A DNA stretch of 64,000 nt, taken from positions 15,314,001 through 15,378,000 of the forward strand of contig OX637339.1 in NCBI GenBank assembly GCA_951799405.1, given 5' to 3'. The stretch's first letter is position 1. The number at the start of each line of letters is the position of its first letter. The notes under the pieces were generated by a model. The model was not told the origin of the DNA. It saw only the letters and a list, made by a program, of their open reading frames with translations, and ran no database searches. Shown here one piece after another: positions 15,466-25,635 of this stretch. Position numbers and translations under genes: made by a program. Source of the DNA: Agapetus fuscipes (Eukaryota > Arthropoda > Insecta > Trichoptera > Glossosomatidae).

Positions 15466-18357
15466 CATCTAAATCTAAATCTAAATCTAAGCTGCAAAGA
15501 TATGTATCATTTGAGATTCATATTAAATGCATTCCCACAAGCAGACATGCATAATTTCGCGCTTACACATGCTGCATGTGGACCTACAATATAAAAACCC
15601 CAATCTCAAATGAACATAAGCCCTGCAACTCTTGCCGACCTTCCCTGAAGCAGGGGTGACATTGGCAAAGTGAACCATTTTTTACAGTATGGGTGGTCAG
15701 CCGCATACCAACCTATCAATCAAGGAGTACATGCAATTGATACAATCAAAAATATAAAACAAATAAATTCTAAGCAATTAAACAGTAAAAAATTAAAAAG
15801 CTACAACACATATTTTTTAAATTTAAAAGCCTTAGCTTTAACCGCCAGCATTACAGATCAACCGCCATTTCTTTCGATCCTTGCATACTTCTTTCATTTC
15901 ATCCAGAGCCATAACCTTTTTCATACAAGCTCTCCTTTTATTATGACTCTGGATATCCCATTCATTCGCTATTTCGAAAATTTGGTCCATCCATACCTTT
16001 CTCGGTCTTCCTCTTCCACGACATCCATCAATTCTCGCAGCATATACTTTCTTCGTCAGTCTTTCCTCATTCATTCTCTCCAAATGTCCAAACCATCTAA
16101 GAATACTACTTTTAATCTTTACTTTCACACTTTCTCTTACACCACATTCCTCTCTAACAAAATCATTCCTTACCCTATCACTCCGTCTTTTCCCAATCAT
16201 ACTTCTTAAGTAGTCCATTTCTACTGTATGGACTTTACTAATCTCACTTTCACTCACCGTACAGGCTTCACTTCCATATATCAGAGTGGGCACTAGTATA
16301 CCACCGTGCACCGCCAGTCGAACATTTTTTGAAAGATTCTGGTTCTTGGCGATGCTAGCGGTAGCACCCAGTACGCACTTGCCTTTCATTATTCTTCTTT
16401 CAAATTCACCGATCATTCTTCCATCTTTTTCAAACTTACTTCCCAGGTATACAAACTCATTTACGACATCAACATTCATTCCATTAATTTTAAATTCATA
16501 ATTCATATTTTCATCATCTCTTTCAAAAATCAATACTTTCGTCTTACTTGCATTCAACTTCAAATGGTTACCTAACAAAGCTTCATTCAATCTAGAGAGC
16601 ATTGTTTGCAATTCTACTGCAGAATCAGATACAAGAACTGCATCATCTGCATACAATAGAACACTCACTTTGCTCTCTCCTATCATCAATCCACAATCAT
16701 TAAGTCTAGCATCTCTGACACACTTGTCCATGACTATGTTAAATAGCCAAGGACTCATCACACATCCTTGCCTCACACCCTTATAAACTTCAAACCATTC
16801 ACTATACTCACCATCAATACGAACACATGCCTTACTATTTTCATAGTTTGCATGCACCGCACCTAGGAGAGCCCCATTCACTCCGTATGCTTTCAAAACA
16901 TCCCATAACATACCTCTGTCTACTGAGTCAAAAGCCTTTTCCAGATCTACAAAGGCCGTGAACAGCTTCCGCCTCACCGACAATTGTTTTTCAACAAGTT
17001 GTCGTAGAGTAAAAATCTGATCAACACAGCCTCTACCGGCCATAAAGCCGGACTGTACATCGGAAATCCTTTCACTAGTTGTCAGAATCACTTTTTTTAT
17101 AATCACCTTACAGAAGACTTTTCCTGGTATACTGAGTAGACTGATTGGTCTGAAGTTCTGACAGTCTTTTTTGTCCCCTTTACCTTTGTAAATGGGAACA
17201 ATGACTGCCTTCCTCCAATCCATCGGTACTACTCCTGCATTCACACAAAGCTTACATAATTCGTACATCCAATCTATCAAGCATTCACCTCCTGCTTTTA
17301 ACATTTCACCATTTATACCATCAAACCCAGCAGACTTCCCATTCTTCAGACGTGAAATAGACACTTTCATTTCTTCTTTCAAAATATTCAATTCATTTTC
17401 TTCATCTATCTGTTCATAAATTCTTCTTTCACCCTGACCAAAAATTTCTTGAAAATAGTTCTTCCATCTCTTGCATACTTCTTCATTCTCCCATACCATC
17501 TCACCGGCAGCACTTTTGACTCCCGGAGTGGTCAATGCAGAAGATTTATTTCTATCCGCATTGATCCACCTCCAAAATTCCTTCTTACTGTCGGTGTAAC
17601 TTCTGTTAATCCTTTCATCAATCTTTCTTTGTTCATTCATCTTGCTTTCATAAATTATAGTCTTCGCCATTCTCTTAGCTATCTTATATTCGTCTTCTAG
17701 CTTTCTATCATTTCTATCATTCAGCCAATTTTCATAACACTTTTTCTTAACTTTCACAGCTTCTTTCACTCTATCATTCCACCAGGCATCTCCTTTCAAT
17801 CTTCCACCTTTCGTTACCCCACATACTTTTTTAGCGCATTCAGTCATTCCTTCTTTCAGATCTTTCCACATACTTTCAATATCTTTTCCACACACGTTCT
17901 TCTCAAGTTCATTCACACTTAAAATTTTGTGGAGCTCTGATACATACTTCTCTTTCACATTTTCTTCATTCAGCCTTTCTACTTTTATTCTAGGCATTCT
18001 TACTTGCTTCTTACGTTTCTTCTTTCTTACTTCACCAATCATTATTTTAGCACATAAGAGATAGTGGTCACTGCCTATTTCAGGCCCGCGGTAGACACGG
18101 CTATCTCTTACGGCTCCTCTCAATCTTTCATCCACACAGATGTAGTCAATGATTGTGCGACTTCCCACAATCTGCCTTGTGTACAGATGCACATCCTTAT
18201 GCCGAAACCAAGTATTTGATGCAAAAAGACTGTGCTCTGCACACAAAGCAATCAGATGTCGCCCATTATCGTTGACTACACCTCGTCCACTAGGACCAAT
18301 AATTTTCAAACATTCATCTCTTTGCATACCTATCCATCCATTCATATCACCCAAAAT
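15466..18357 (-). mobile_element. RTE-A LINE, 5'-truncated, with 3' UTR and microsatellite tail
   Basis: On the minus strand the element enters at 18357 within the endonuclease gene, codes to 15838, then has a 3' UTR of about 370 bases ending in ATTTAG-type repeats (15466-15492). The last 260 bases of the UTR are the A-tail repeat seen about 40 times in this window. RTE-clade LINEs typically have one large ORF, a short UTR and a short-repeat tail instead of poly(A), as here. The upstream neighbour is another A-tail repeat whose own tail (18363) touches the truncation point. Confidence 0.88.
15838..18354 (-). CDS. RTE-clade endonuclease/reverse transcriptase, N-truncated
   Basis: The 838 open codons lack the first part of the AP endonuclease. 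Residue 1 is only a nominal start (TTG) just before GDMNG (2-6); a TGA lies two codons upstream, in the flank. Remaining endonuclease motifs are IIDYI (68-72) and the catalytic SDH (95-97). RT motifs are FRPISLL (401-407), FVDLEKAFD (468-476), GVRQGC (526-531) and YADD (568-571). The C-terminal part has RWFGHLERM and GRGRPRKVWMDQI, typical of RTE-clade proteins. There is no frameshift, so the insertion is fairly young, yet without the endonuclease N-half it should not retrotranspose alone. Lysine- and glutamate-rich. Confidence 0.9.
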   Translation of the reverse strand: MGDMNGWIGMQRDECLKIIGPSGRGVVNDNGRHLIALCAEHSLFASNTWFRHKDVHLYTRQIVGSRTIIDYICVDERLRGAVRDSRVYRGPEIGSDHYLLCAKIMIGEVRKKKRKKQVRMPRIKVERLNEENVKEKYVSELHKILSVNELEKNVCGKDIESMWKDLKEGMTECAKKVCGVTKGGRLKGDAWWNDRVKEAVKVKKKCYENWLNDRNDRKLEDEYKIAKRMAKTIIYESKMNEQRKIDERINRSYTDSKKEFWRWINADRNKSSALTTPGVKSAAGEMVWENEEVCKRWKNYFQEIFGQGERRIYEQIDEENELNILKEEMKVSISRLKNGKSAGFDGINGEMLKAGGECLIDWMYELCKLCVNAGVVPMDWRKAVIVPIYKGKGDKKDCQNFRPISLLSIPGKVFCKVIIKKVILTTSERISDVQSGFMAGRGCVDQIFTLRQLVEKQLSVRRKLFTAFVDLEKAFDSVDRGMLWDVLKAYGVNGALLGAVHANYENSKACVRIDGEYSEWFEVYKGVRQGCVMSPWLFNIVMDKCVRDARLNDCGLMIGESKVSVLLYADDAVLVSDSAVELQTMLSRLNEALLGNHLKLNASKTKVLIFERDDENMNYEFKINGMNVDVVNEFVYLGSKFEKDGRMIGEFERRIMKGKCVLGATASIAKNQNLSKNVRLAVHGGILVPTLIYGSEACTVSESEISKVHTVEMDYLRSMIGKRRSDRVRNDFVREECGVRESVKVKIKSSILRWFGHLERMNEERLTKKVYAARIDGCRGRGRPRKVWMDQIFEIANEWDIQSHNKRRACMKKVMALDEMKEVCKDRKKWRLICNAGG

Positions 18358-18362
18358 TCAAC

Positions 18363-18622
18363 TCATCTAAATCTAAATCTAAGCTGCAAAGATATGTATC
18401 ATTTGAGATTCATATTAAATGCATTCCCACAAGCAGACATGCATAATTTCGCGCTTACACATGCCGCATGTGGACCTACAATATAAAAAACCCAATCTCA
18501 AATGAACATAAGCCCTGCAACTCTTGCCGACCTTCCCTGAAGCAGGGGTGACATTGGCAAAGTGAACCATTTTTTACACTATGGGTGATAAGCCGCATAC
18601 CAACCTATCAGTCAAGGAATAC
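18363..18622 (-). repeat. A-tail repeat, head-to-tail with the RTE-A LINE
   Basis: It is very similar to 15466-15728 (shared CTAAATCTAAATCTAAGCTG tail and GACCTTCCCTGAAGCAGGGG), with a few substitutions. Similarity extends into the AT-rich UTR upstream (to about 18690), so it is likely another severely truncated RTE-A copy of the same age class. Confidence 0.85.
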
Positions 18623-18699
18623 AAGCAATTAATACATTCAAATGTATAAAACAAATAAACTCTAAACAATTAAACAGTAAAAACAAAAATTTAAGAATT

Positions 18700-19640
18700 T
18701 AAAATATTTCAATATTATTTCAACTTAGACCATAGAGTAAAGTGTAAATAAAACAGTGTTTCTAATAAAGAAACTTGTTGTATTAAGAGCCATTCGTAAA
18801 ATAAGCAATGAGTTTTTACAGTACACAAACCATTAAAAATATATCAAAAAATGTTTAATCATTGCGGTTCGTCCGGTCTCAGAATTTAAAACCAAATTTG
18901 TTTTAAAATAAAAATCAATTTTGTTGTTTTAGCTTCTCAAGTTTCAAAAAAATATAAACAGAATCAAGTAGATTTTCAATCTTATTGTTTAACAAAAAAT
19001 GTTTTTTATTCTCTTGATTAAAAAAATTCAATTTTTTATGAAATAATTACCAATTAACGCTTAGATATTTTTTTTGTTATGAGAAGAATGAAAACATTCT
19101 TTCTTTTGAAAAATAAAAACAGACATTGTTTTCTTTTCCTCATATAAAAATAATAAAGTTCTTTGCAGTATTTTTCATTTTATTATTTTTTAAATGAATT
19201 CATCTAATTGTTGTTTTTTGAAGATTTTTTTTTTTTTTTATTCCGTTACTCCTTTTCATTTCGTTCCCCCAGGCATTTATCAAATGTATTTTTTTTATTA
19301 AAATTAATTTCCATTTCAACAATTTTTTTTTCAGAATATTCCCTTATTATTAAAAAGTGCCGGAATATCTAAGAACAAATGAAAATATTACAATAAATAT
19401 ATTTATGATTTACACCGATTGTAAACGAATTTATTCCGCACGTGATTTGGCATAGACAATATCGTGTCGTCACGCGGCCGGGTTGCTGGGTAAAAGGCAT
19501 ACAAATATTTTTTATTGGTTTCTAAGGATGACAGTCCTATACAAGACTGACGTTTGCTCGCCGAGTTCCAAATTAAAAATCTTAAAAAACGTAATTACAG
19601 AAAAAAATGGAATTCCAACAAAAATTGTTAAAACATGACT
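18700..19640. other. AT-rich DNA with T-runs, nothing recognised
   Basis: Many A/T homopolymers, and no shared repeat or credible frame. Confidence 0.55.
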
Positions 19641-19649
19641 AATAGATTG

Positions 19650-19930
19650 GTTTGAAGCTGACATCTCATACTATAAAAATTAGTTCACTTTTACCAATGC
19701 TACCCCTGTTTAAGGGAAGGCAACAGTTGCAGGGCTTATGGGTTTTAATTTGCAAGTACACATGCAGCGTTTGTAAGCGTGAACTTACTCGATTCTGTTT
19801 GAGGACATGCATTTAATATGAATTTTAAATGTTCATATACCCTTGCAACTTATCAATAAAAAATAAACTGTATAAATGTAAAAGCCTAAACCGCCAACAT
19901 TACAGATCAACCGTGTACTTTCCGATCCTT
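19650..19930 (+). repeat. Decayed A-tail repeat and tiny RTE-A 3' coding piece
   Basis: Bases 19650-19860 follow the A-tail repeat with several deletions. Bases 19882-19930 match the minus-strand C-terminal end of RTE-A (CCGCCAACATTACAGATCAA motif), as an independent fragment. Confidence 0.6.
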
Positions 19931-20380
19931 TCATCCAATTTGAAATTTACAAAATTTCACCCTGTTAATGTGCAAACATTACAAAAGCAATTTTACAAAG
20001 AGCATTAAATAAAAAATACAACATAAAAAAAACATTGCTACAAATACAATAATAATTTCCGAGGAATTTTGTAAAAAAATCACGTAGACCGATAAAGAAG
20101 GAGAAAATACCCGGCATTTTTTTTCTTTTTTTTTTGCTTCTTGTTCTGATAACAGAAAGGCCGTAAAAAATATTACTGATCCCTGAGGACCCCGGGAAAA
20201 AAAAAACGTTTTAAAATGAAAAAAAAAAAATGCTTAAATTTGGACCCGTGTATACCTAGATGTATATTTCATGAAAAAGATCATCATTTCTGAGCACTTA
20301 GATTCCGAGTACAAAATAATTACTAAATTCAAAATACTTCCCTTTGTTCTCCTCCCATCTATTTATGATAATCTTAACGG

Positions 20381-20561
20381 TAAAGATATGTTAACATTTC
20401 AGGCTCATATTAAATGCATGCCCACAGAAAGGCACATGTATGTTCGCTCCTACACATTCTACATGTGCATACAAATAAAGAAAACCTCACATTAACATAC
20501 ACCTTGTAACTCCTGCCGCGTTTCCCTGAAACCGGGATGGCATTGGCAAAAGTGAACCGTG
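20381..20561 (-). repeat. A-tail repeat, subtype B
   Basis: The minus strand shows GGTTCACTTTTGCCAATGCC, CCGGTTTCAGGGAAACGCGG and AGGAGTTACAAGG, the subtype-B centre shared with 52660-52892. Confidence 0.7.
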
Positions 20562-20587
20562 AATGTTTACTTAGCATTCACAACAAT

Positions 20588-20757
20588 GAGAACAGGTCCG
20601 CTCGGGAGCTCGGAAACCCCCTCTTCAACTGAAGTAGTTGGTGCCCTCTGACCCGTAAAAATAAATAGGTCCCGAAACGCTACATGCGACCCCTTCGGGG
20701 ATAACGCAGGCAAGAACTTATGCTATATGTGTAGCCTAGTTGCGAGATTAAATGTGA
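20588..20757 (+). repeat. SINE-1 3' part
   Basis: This contains AATGAGAACAGGTCCGCTCG, CTTCAACTGAAGTAGTTGG, CGTAAAAATAAATAGGTCC and CCTTCGGGGATAACGCAGG. The tRNA-like head is missing. Confidence 0.65.
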
Positions 20758-21384
20758 TCTAGGGTGACAGACATGTTTTCTATTAATCACATGTGTTTTT
20801 AATAAACCAAATCATTAAACCGGTGAGGTTGACTCACCTCTCAAATAAACGAAATACATACTTCTCCCTCAGGAGCAAAAGAACCCTCACTTTAATTAAT
20901 TATATGGTTGGCGTAAGGCTAATTTCCTTTAATTACCATTTTTCGTAATTTTGGATAGACAGCGTTGGCAAAGGTTAATCAAAGAGGACAACACTCAAAA
21001 AAAAATCTGAAAATGATGATGATGAAATTTAACGGAAAAAAAATGAAAGCAGCGATCGTCAACCCGTAAAGTTGGAAATCCCTTTGGGGTCCGCGCGCCG
21101 TGTATTTTGTCCCAAGTTTTAAGCCATTTGGGTCCGCAACTGTAAGCTGGGTCCGCTACGGAATATGCAGCATGTACAAGCGCACAACATACACACACAC
21201 TTTGTTACGTTTAATTGATATTTCACACAACTTTGTCGTATTGAACGTGTACATTTGCGTCGCGAAATAATGTATTGCAATTTTTGTTTGTTTCAACATC
21301 CAAGGTTGACAGAAAATTAATTTGTTTTTGATTTTTTTTAAATATTTTTTAAATGTTATTCCGGTCTTTGAGTTTTTAATTAAA

Positions 21385-21500
21385 TCCCGGTTGACAAAGG
21401 TCCATCCAGCCTTACAGCAACTGGGTTTTGCTTAAGAGTTTGTGCTTTCTAAAGGGACGACCAAGGGCACACAGGGCCCTAAATAAATCATCTCAAAATT
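21385..21500 (+). repeat. SINE-2 3' half
   Basis: TCCATCCAGCCTTACAGCAA, GGGACGACCAAGGGC and AATAAATCATCTCAA are SINE-2 landmarks. The head is absent. Confidence 0.6.
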
Positions 21501-21639
21501 ACTTTTATTATCAGCCGCCATTTTTCTCGGTCCTTGCATACTTCTAGTTTCATAAAAAAAAAAGGAATCCTGTGATGTTCTGATCCTTGTTTGAAGGATT
21601 CTTAGCTGCGTAGTGTTGTAGTGTGTGTTACGTTAGCTT

Positions 21640-22010
21640 AGTTTTGAGATACTGAAAGAAAGTGGCGATTTTTATTGGTTTTGAATATGGCTAAAGGTTA
21701 AATTGGGATAAAACACAGACAACGGTAACTCGTTCCATAAGCGGACAGTTTGGCAAAGGAATGAGTCGTGAAAACACCAAGTTCTCATAGTTTTGATATC
21801 GACTGCAAATGGATGAATGTGAGCCGTTCTACGAGTTGCCCTTGTTGTGACGAGAGGAGGAGGTATAAGTGAGGATATTTCATCAGAACAGACACCACTA
21901 TAGTACCTCTTGTAATGACTAATCATTCCTAATTTTCTTTTTTTGCTCGATAGAATGTAGGTTGGAGTGGGATGGAGTCTTAGTCAAATAAAGAATGCCA
22001 ATATCAGAAC
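21640..22010 (-). pseudogene. Jockey-like LINE C-terminal remnant
   Basis: The minus-strand frame includes HYKRYYSGVCSDEISSLIP, HIHPF, FHDSFLCQTVRLWNELP and LSVF. This resembles the conserved C-terminal end of insect LINE ORF2 proteins (SFLPRTSRLWNxLP pattern). Coding similarity extends upstream to about 22000 (SNLHSIEQKKKIRND). A second copy of that last piece lies at 22240-22340. Frames are broken between blocks. Confidence 0.65.
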
Positions 22011-22017
22011 AGGGAGA

Positions 22018-22190
22018 CAGGGCATTAGAGGCGGCCACTCCAATGACTTGGAATGCTATTCCCGCCTCACTGAGGGAGCTGGATTTGGAGAGACTGTTCA
22101 AAAGACGTCTTAAGACTCACCTCTTCGTCCAATCATATGGACAAGCGCCTTTGCAATGACACTCTGTCATAAAAGGCGCTATGTAAATCT
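22018..22190 (+). pseudogene. CR1/L2-like LINE 3' end
   Basis: The frame reads TWNAIPASLRELDLERLF, then KRRLKTHLF and a stop at about 22160, followed by AAAGGCGCTATGTAAATC. This ends like CR1/L2-type ORF2 proteins with a short 3' end. It lies between two copies of a Jockey-like coding piece. Confidence 0.65.
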
Positions 22191-22239
22191 TGTACTTCAT
22201 CGTTCATCAGACACTGTTACAGACAGTACCCATAGAAAA

Positions 22240-22340
22240 GACTGATCATTCCAACTTTCTTTCTGTGCTCGAGAGAATGTAGGTTGGTTGTGAGAGTGGG
22301 ATGTAAACTAAGTCAATTAAAGCATGCCAACATTAGATTA
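22240..22340 (-). pseudogene. Second copy of Jockey-like coding piece
   Basis: It matches 21917-22003 (GAATGTAGGTTGG, AGTGGGATG, GCATGCCAAC-like) in the same orientation, on the far side of the CR1-like fragment. This suggests duplication or two related insertions. Confidence 0.5.
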
Positions 22341-22571
22341 ATGCCCATTTTTTCCTTTTATCTCGGCAAATAGACCGGACCAGCCCTCGTTTGTTTTAAA
22401 CCCTTTAATGTATTTAGTCCACGCTCGCCGGGTTCATCCGCTACATTTGTTGCAGATTATCCCCTCAGTTCACATTGTTTTTTCACAGTACCACACAATG
22501 AACACAATACGCGACCCGATTCATATACAAAACATACAATAAATCTATTCATATAAATATAATGTACTTGG

Positions 22572-22848
22572 ACGACCGGTCCGTAGTCCAAGTGGTAACA
22601 CAGCGGACTCGTAACTGGAAGGTTGTGGGTTCGAGTCCCAGCGGAGCACAAAAAATATACCATTTATATTTTCAAATTTGCTCTTCGCTGGGTTAAAAAA
22701 ATCATAAACCTTAACCAGAGACCGGTCATCAAACGGTCCATCCAGCCTTACAACAATTGGGTCTTGCTTGAGAATTGGCGCTTTCTACAGCGACGACCAA
22801 GCTAGCAGAGGGCTCTTGAGGTGTGATACACACAAAAAAAAGCGCTCT
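22572..22848 (+). mobile_element. SINE-2, complete
   Basis: The tRNA-like head (CCGGTCCGTAGTCC A-box region, B-box GGTTCGAGTCC), the body (ACCATTTATATTTTCAAATT, TTCGCTGGGTT, CAGCCTTACAAC) and the 3' end (GAGGGCTCTTGAGGTGTGAT) are all present. It is followed at once by a composite SINE in the opposite orientation, so two SINE-2 units form a long inverted pair. Confidence 0.85.
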
Positions 22849-22850
22849 TT

Positions 22851-23092
22851 AGTGCAACTTCTTGCCTGCGTTACCCCCAAAGGGGTCGCATGTGGCGCTT
22901 TGGGACCTGTTTATTTTTACAGGTAAGGGGGCCGGCTTCACACCAACCACTTTAAGTTGAAGTAGGGGTTTCCCAGCTCAGCTCCCGGGGGGGCTGGTTC
23001 TCATTTCTTAAGAAGGCTGAGTAAACCCTTGAGATCGAACCCTTGCTCTCGGCATGGAATGCAAGCATTCTACCAATTGAGCTATCGACCTT
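22851..23092 (-). mobile_element. SINE-1 unit of a SINE-2/SINE-1 composite
   Basis: The minus strand starts AGGTCGATAGCTCAATTGGT (A-box) and continues to AAAGTGGTTGGTGTGAAGCC and CTTTGGGGGTAACGC. The segment between the head and GGTTTACTCAGCC is deleted. It is joined to SINE-2 by a TCGTAAAA linker. Confidence 0.8.
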
Positions 23093-23334
23093 TTTACGAG
23101 CTTGATCGTCGTCGCTACAAAGCGTCAATTCTCAAGCAAGACCCAGTTGCTGTAAGGCTGGTTGGAACTTTGGTGACCGGTCTTTGGTAAAGGCTTTATG
23201 AATTTTTCAACCCAGCGAAGAGCAAATTTGAAAATATAAATGGTAGGTATATTTTTTGTGCTCCGCCAGGAATTGAACCCACAACCTTTCCATTCAGAGT
23301 CCGAAATGTTACCACTGAACTATGGACCAGTCCT
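23093..23334 (-). mobile_element. SINE-2 unit of the composite
   Basis: The minus strand runs from GGACTGGTCCATAGTTCAG to GCGACGACGATCAAGCTCGT and then directly into the SINE-1 head. The usual SINE-2 3' end is missing, as in the other composites. Confidence 0.8.
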
Positions 23335-23384
23335 TAATTAATGTAATAAAATTACGGGTATTTATTTTGCACAAAGTGGCTTTT

Positions 23385-23655
23385 GAACTGTATCACTCTA
23401 CGGCTTAGATACAAGACATCCGCCACGTACACCTTTGGCCCTTTTTATAGTAGGCATAAGGCTTGTTCAACCAAACTTGAAACGAACTGGAACATGCGTG
23501 ATTTTACCAACATTCTACTTAAAACATTCGAGTATACACTCACACAATTTAGAAGAAATACGAGTACAATTTTTTAGAGATTCCATCAAAGTCACCAACG
23601 CAGACCAAGTCCCACAGACAAACACATTCGCAAAAATGTACATAATTATAATGTA
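23385..23655 (-). mobile_element. LTR-beta copy (possible solo LTR)
   Basis: The minus strand shares blocks with 51490-51725, 52400-52660 and 54475-54735: CATTCGCAAAAAT-type start, GAATATTC-like region, CTATAAAAAGGGCCAAAG (TATA-like) and a CGACGGCT/GTATC-like end. A promoter-like TATAAAAAGG and no coding part fit a solo LTR; a MITE is possible. Confidence 0.5.
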
Positions 23656-23689
23656 TATGACATAGGTGAATGTTACAAAATTATAAGAC

Positions 23690-23812
23690 TGTAACTGTAT
23701 CCTACCGCCGTTCTAATAGGGGTGGCCGGTAACTCCGCAGATACGTCTCTACTTTTTTTTGTACTTGCATATCTCTTTCATCTGTTCAACATTCATCACT
23801 TTCCTCATATAA
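23690..23812 (-). pseudogene. RTE-B 3' end fragment
   Basis: The minus strand carries a decayed C-terminal coding end, CCGGCCACCCCTATTAGAAC, and GGCGGTAGGATACAGTTAC. Flush with an A-tail remnant at 23816-23880 (minus). Confidence 0.6.
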
Positions 23813-23889
23813 TCTTAAATCGAAGCTGTGAAGATATATGTATTACATTTAAGATTCATATTACATTCATTCCAAATACTACAAAAGCG

Positions 23890-24115
23890 ATCTGTGGTCA
23901 AGTAGTTAACGTTTCAAGTTCATAATCGGAGGATTGTGGGTTTGATTCTTAGTGGAGATAAAAAAAACACTAAAATGCTCTACACTGGGTTAGAAAAATA
24001 TCATTCTTTATCAAATAATGATCACAGAGATTGATGCAGCCTTACGGCAACTGGATCTTGCTTGCAAAATTAGCTGCTCTCAAACAGACAGAGAGCTCTT
24101 TAGATATGATTCACG
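23890..24115 (+). mobile_element. SINE-2, diverged full-length copy
   Basis: The head CGATCTGTGGTCAAGTAGTT is decayed, with a B-box-like GGGTTTGATTC, then CACTGGGTTAGAAAAATATC and CAGCCTTACGGCAACTGG, ending in GAGAGCTCTTTAGATATGAT. An old copy. Confidence 0.65.
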
Positions 24116-24299
24116 CACGTAATGGATGTGAAAAAATAAAATCAAAATTGTACAAAAATAAAAATAAGTGTTGCCACTCGAAGTACAAAGAAAAAAGAGC
24201 TACAAATACAGCAAAAATGGTTCAATTTCTGTGCAAACTTCTTTACGATATTCCTAATTTGAATAATCCAAAATGTCTCCATAGCGACCGAGATTAATC

Positions 24300-24755
24300 A
24301 AAGATTTTTAATTTCCCCAAAAAAAGAATAAAAAATTCAGGCACTTTCCCGGAATTCGGGGAAAAAACCACTTACAGGTGTCTTAATATTTGCTCATATA
24401 TAATTCATCAGCTGGAGAAGCCAACACACGTTTATAGAAGGACCTGAGCCTAATTAACTATCATATATTTATGAATAGAATCTGTAGTGAAGGAGAAAAA
24501 AAATCCAAAAGATACGATTTTTTTTTTACTTCAGTTAGGGCCTATCGCACCAAACTTCAATCAGACAAAAATCAAAATAAGTGTGATTTCTCCCATTAAA
24601 TAAGAAATTTGGTTGCATATACGTAAGTCAGCTGATGTAAATCAGATTTCTTGTTCAAATTTCATCATATTATTATCCACTTCCGAAAAATATTTATCCG
24701 AGTTCCTTGCAAGAATTAAGCAATCAAATTTGATGTGTCCATCAAATAATTATTG
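24300..24755. other. No recognised feature
   Basis: AT-rich single-copy-looking DNA; no frame or repeat match seen. Confidence 0.5.
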
Positions 24756-24761
24756 AAGGTC

Positions 24762-24882
24762 GCTGTTGCTTGCCAATGTCCCTTCCGTTTCAGCATGGTC
24801 AGCAAGAGTTGCAGGGCTTATGTTCATTTGAAATTTGGGTTTTTATATTGTACGAGTAGGCCCCGCGTAAAGCTTTATGTAT
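24762..24882 (+). repeat. A-tail repeat, partial
   Basis: GCCAATGTCCCTTCCGTTTC to GGGTTTTTATATTGTA, then it breaks off. Only the first half is present. Confidence 0.6.
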
Positions 24883-25149
24883 TCTTCAGTGACATCGACC
24901 CACTAATTTTAATCATAAGTCATAATAATCTAATAATAAAAAATTTAATCATCATAATAAGACTCTCTTAAGATTGTTGTTTTATCGTACCGTTTCTTTT
25001 ACTTCACGAGAATGCCTGCGATTTGAGGATATATATATATAGCTTTGTATGAGCGTCCATGTGCTGTGGGTCCTTCGGACACATCGACAGGACGAGTATG
25101 AGGAGGGTTTCAGCTTACTTGCCTGTGAGCGTGAATTAAACGTAGACTA

Positions 25150-25305
25150 AAATGTCAATACGCAACGCAACTAAGCTACATATAGTGTAACTTTTTGCCG
25201 TGTTATTCCTGAAGGGTTAGCATGTGGCGTGAAACCTATTTATTTTTATAGATAAGGGGGCTGGCCTTACGTTTACCACTTCAGTTAAAAAAGGGGATTT
25301 ACTTG
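25150..25305 (-). repeat. SINE-1 3' part, tandem with next copy
   Basis: The minus strand ends CTATATGTAGCTTAGTTGCG. Only the last 150 bases of the element are kept. It is immediately followed by a complete SINE-1 in the same orientation. Confidence 0.65.
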
Positions 25306-25320
25306 TTTTTATTTTTTTAA

Positions 25321-25635
25321 CTAAGCTACACATATAGTGTAACTTCTTGCCGCGTTATCCCCGAAGGGGTCGCATGTGGCGAGTTGAACCTATTTATTTT
25401 TACAGGTAAGGGGGCCGGCCTTACGCCAACCACTTCAGTTGAAGTGGAGGTTTCCCAGCTCCCGAGTGTGCTGGTACTCATTTCTTGTGAAGGCTGAGTA
25501 AGCCTTGCCGGTATTTTATTTTGGGGTTTGAAATAAACACCGAAACGGGAAATCATTTCTGACACCCTCGGTGGGATTCGAACCCGAGCTTTCGGCATGG
25601 AATGCAAGCACTCTACCACCTGAGCTATCGACCGG
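25321..25635 (-). mobile_element. SINE-1, complete reference-like copy
   Basis: The minus strand starts CCGGTCGATAGCTCAGGTGG (A-box), and has a perfect B-box GGGTTCGAATCCC about 45 bases on. The body is GACACC-like/GGAAATGATTTCC/CGGTGTTTATTTCAAACCCC, GAGTACCAGCACACTCGGGA, CCTTACCTGTAAAAATAAAT, and it ends CACTATATGTGTAGCTTAG. Total about 310 bases. The head resembles a tRNA D-arm and T-arm but not an intact anticodon arm. Best template for the family here. Confidence 0.85.

Noticed and set aside
15670..16209. 179-codon plus-strand frame
   Set aside because: It lies antisense to the RTE-A reading frame and has no domain.
22572..22650. Possible tRNA gene at the SINE-2 head
   Set aside because: Same body follows in many copies, and the anticodon arm does not pair.
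25567..25635. Possible tRNA gene (A-box and B-box both good)
   Set aside because: No intact anticodon or acceptor stem, and a long shared non-tRNA body follows. It is the head of SINE-1.
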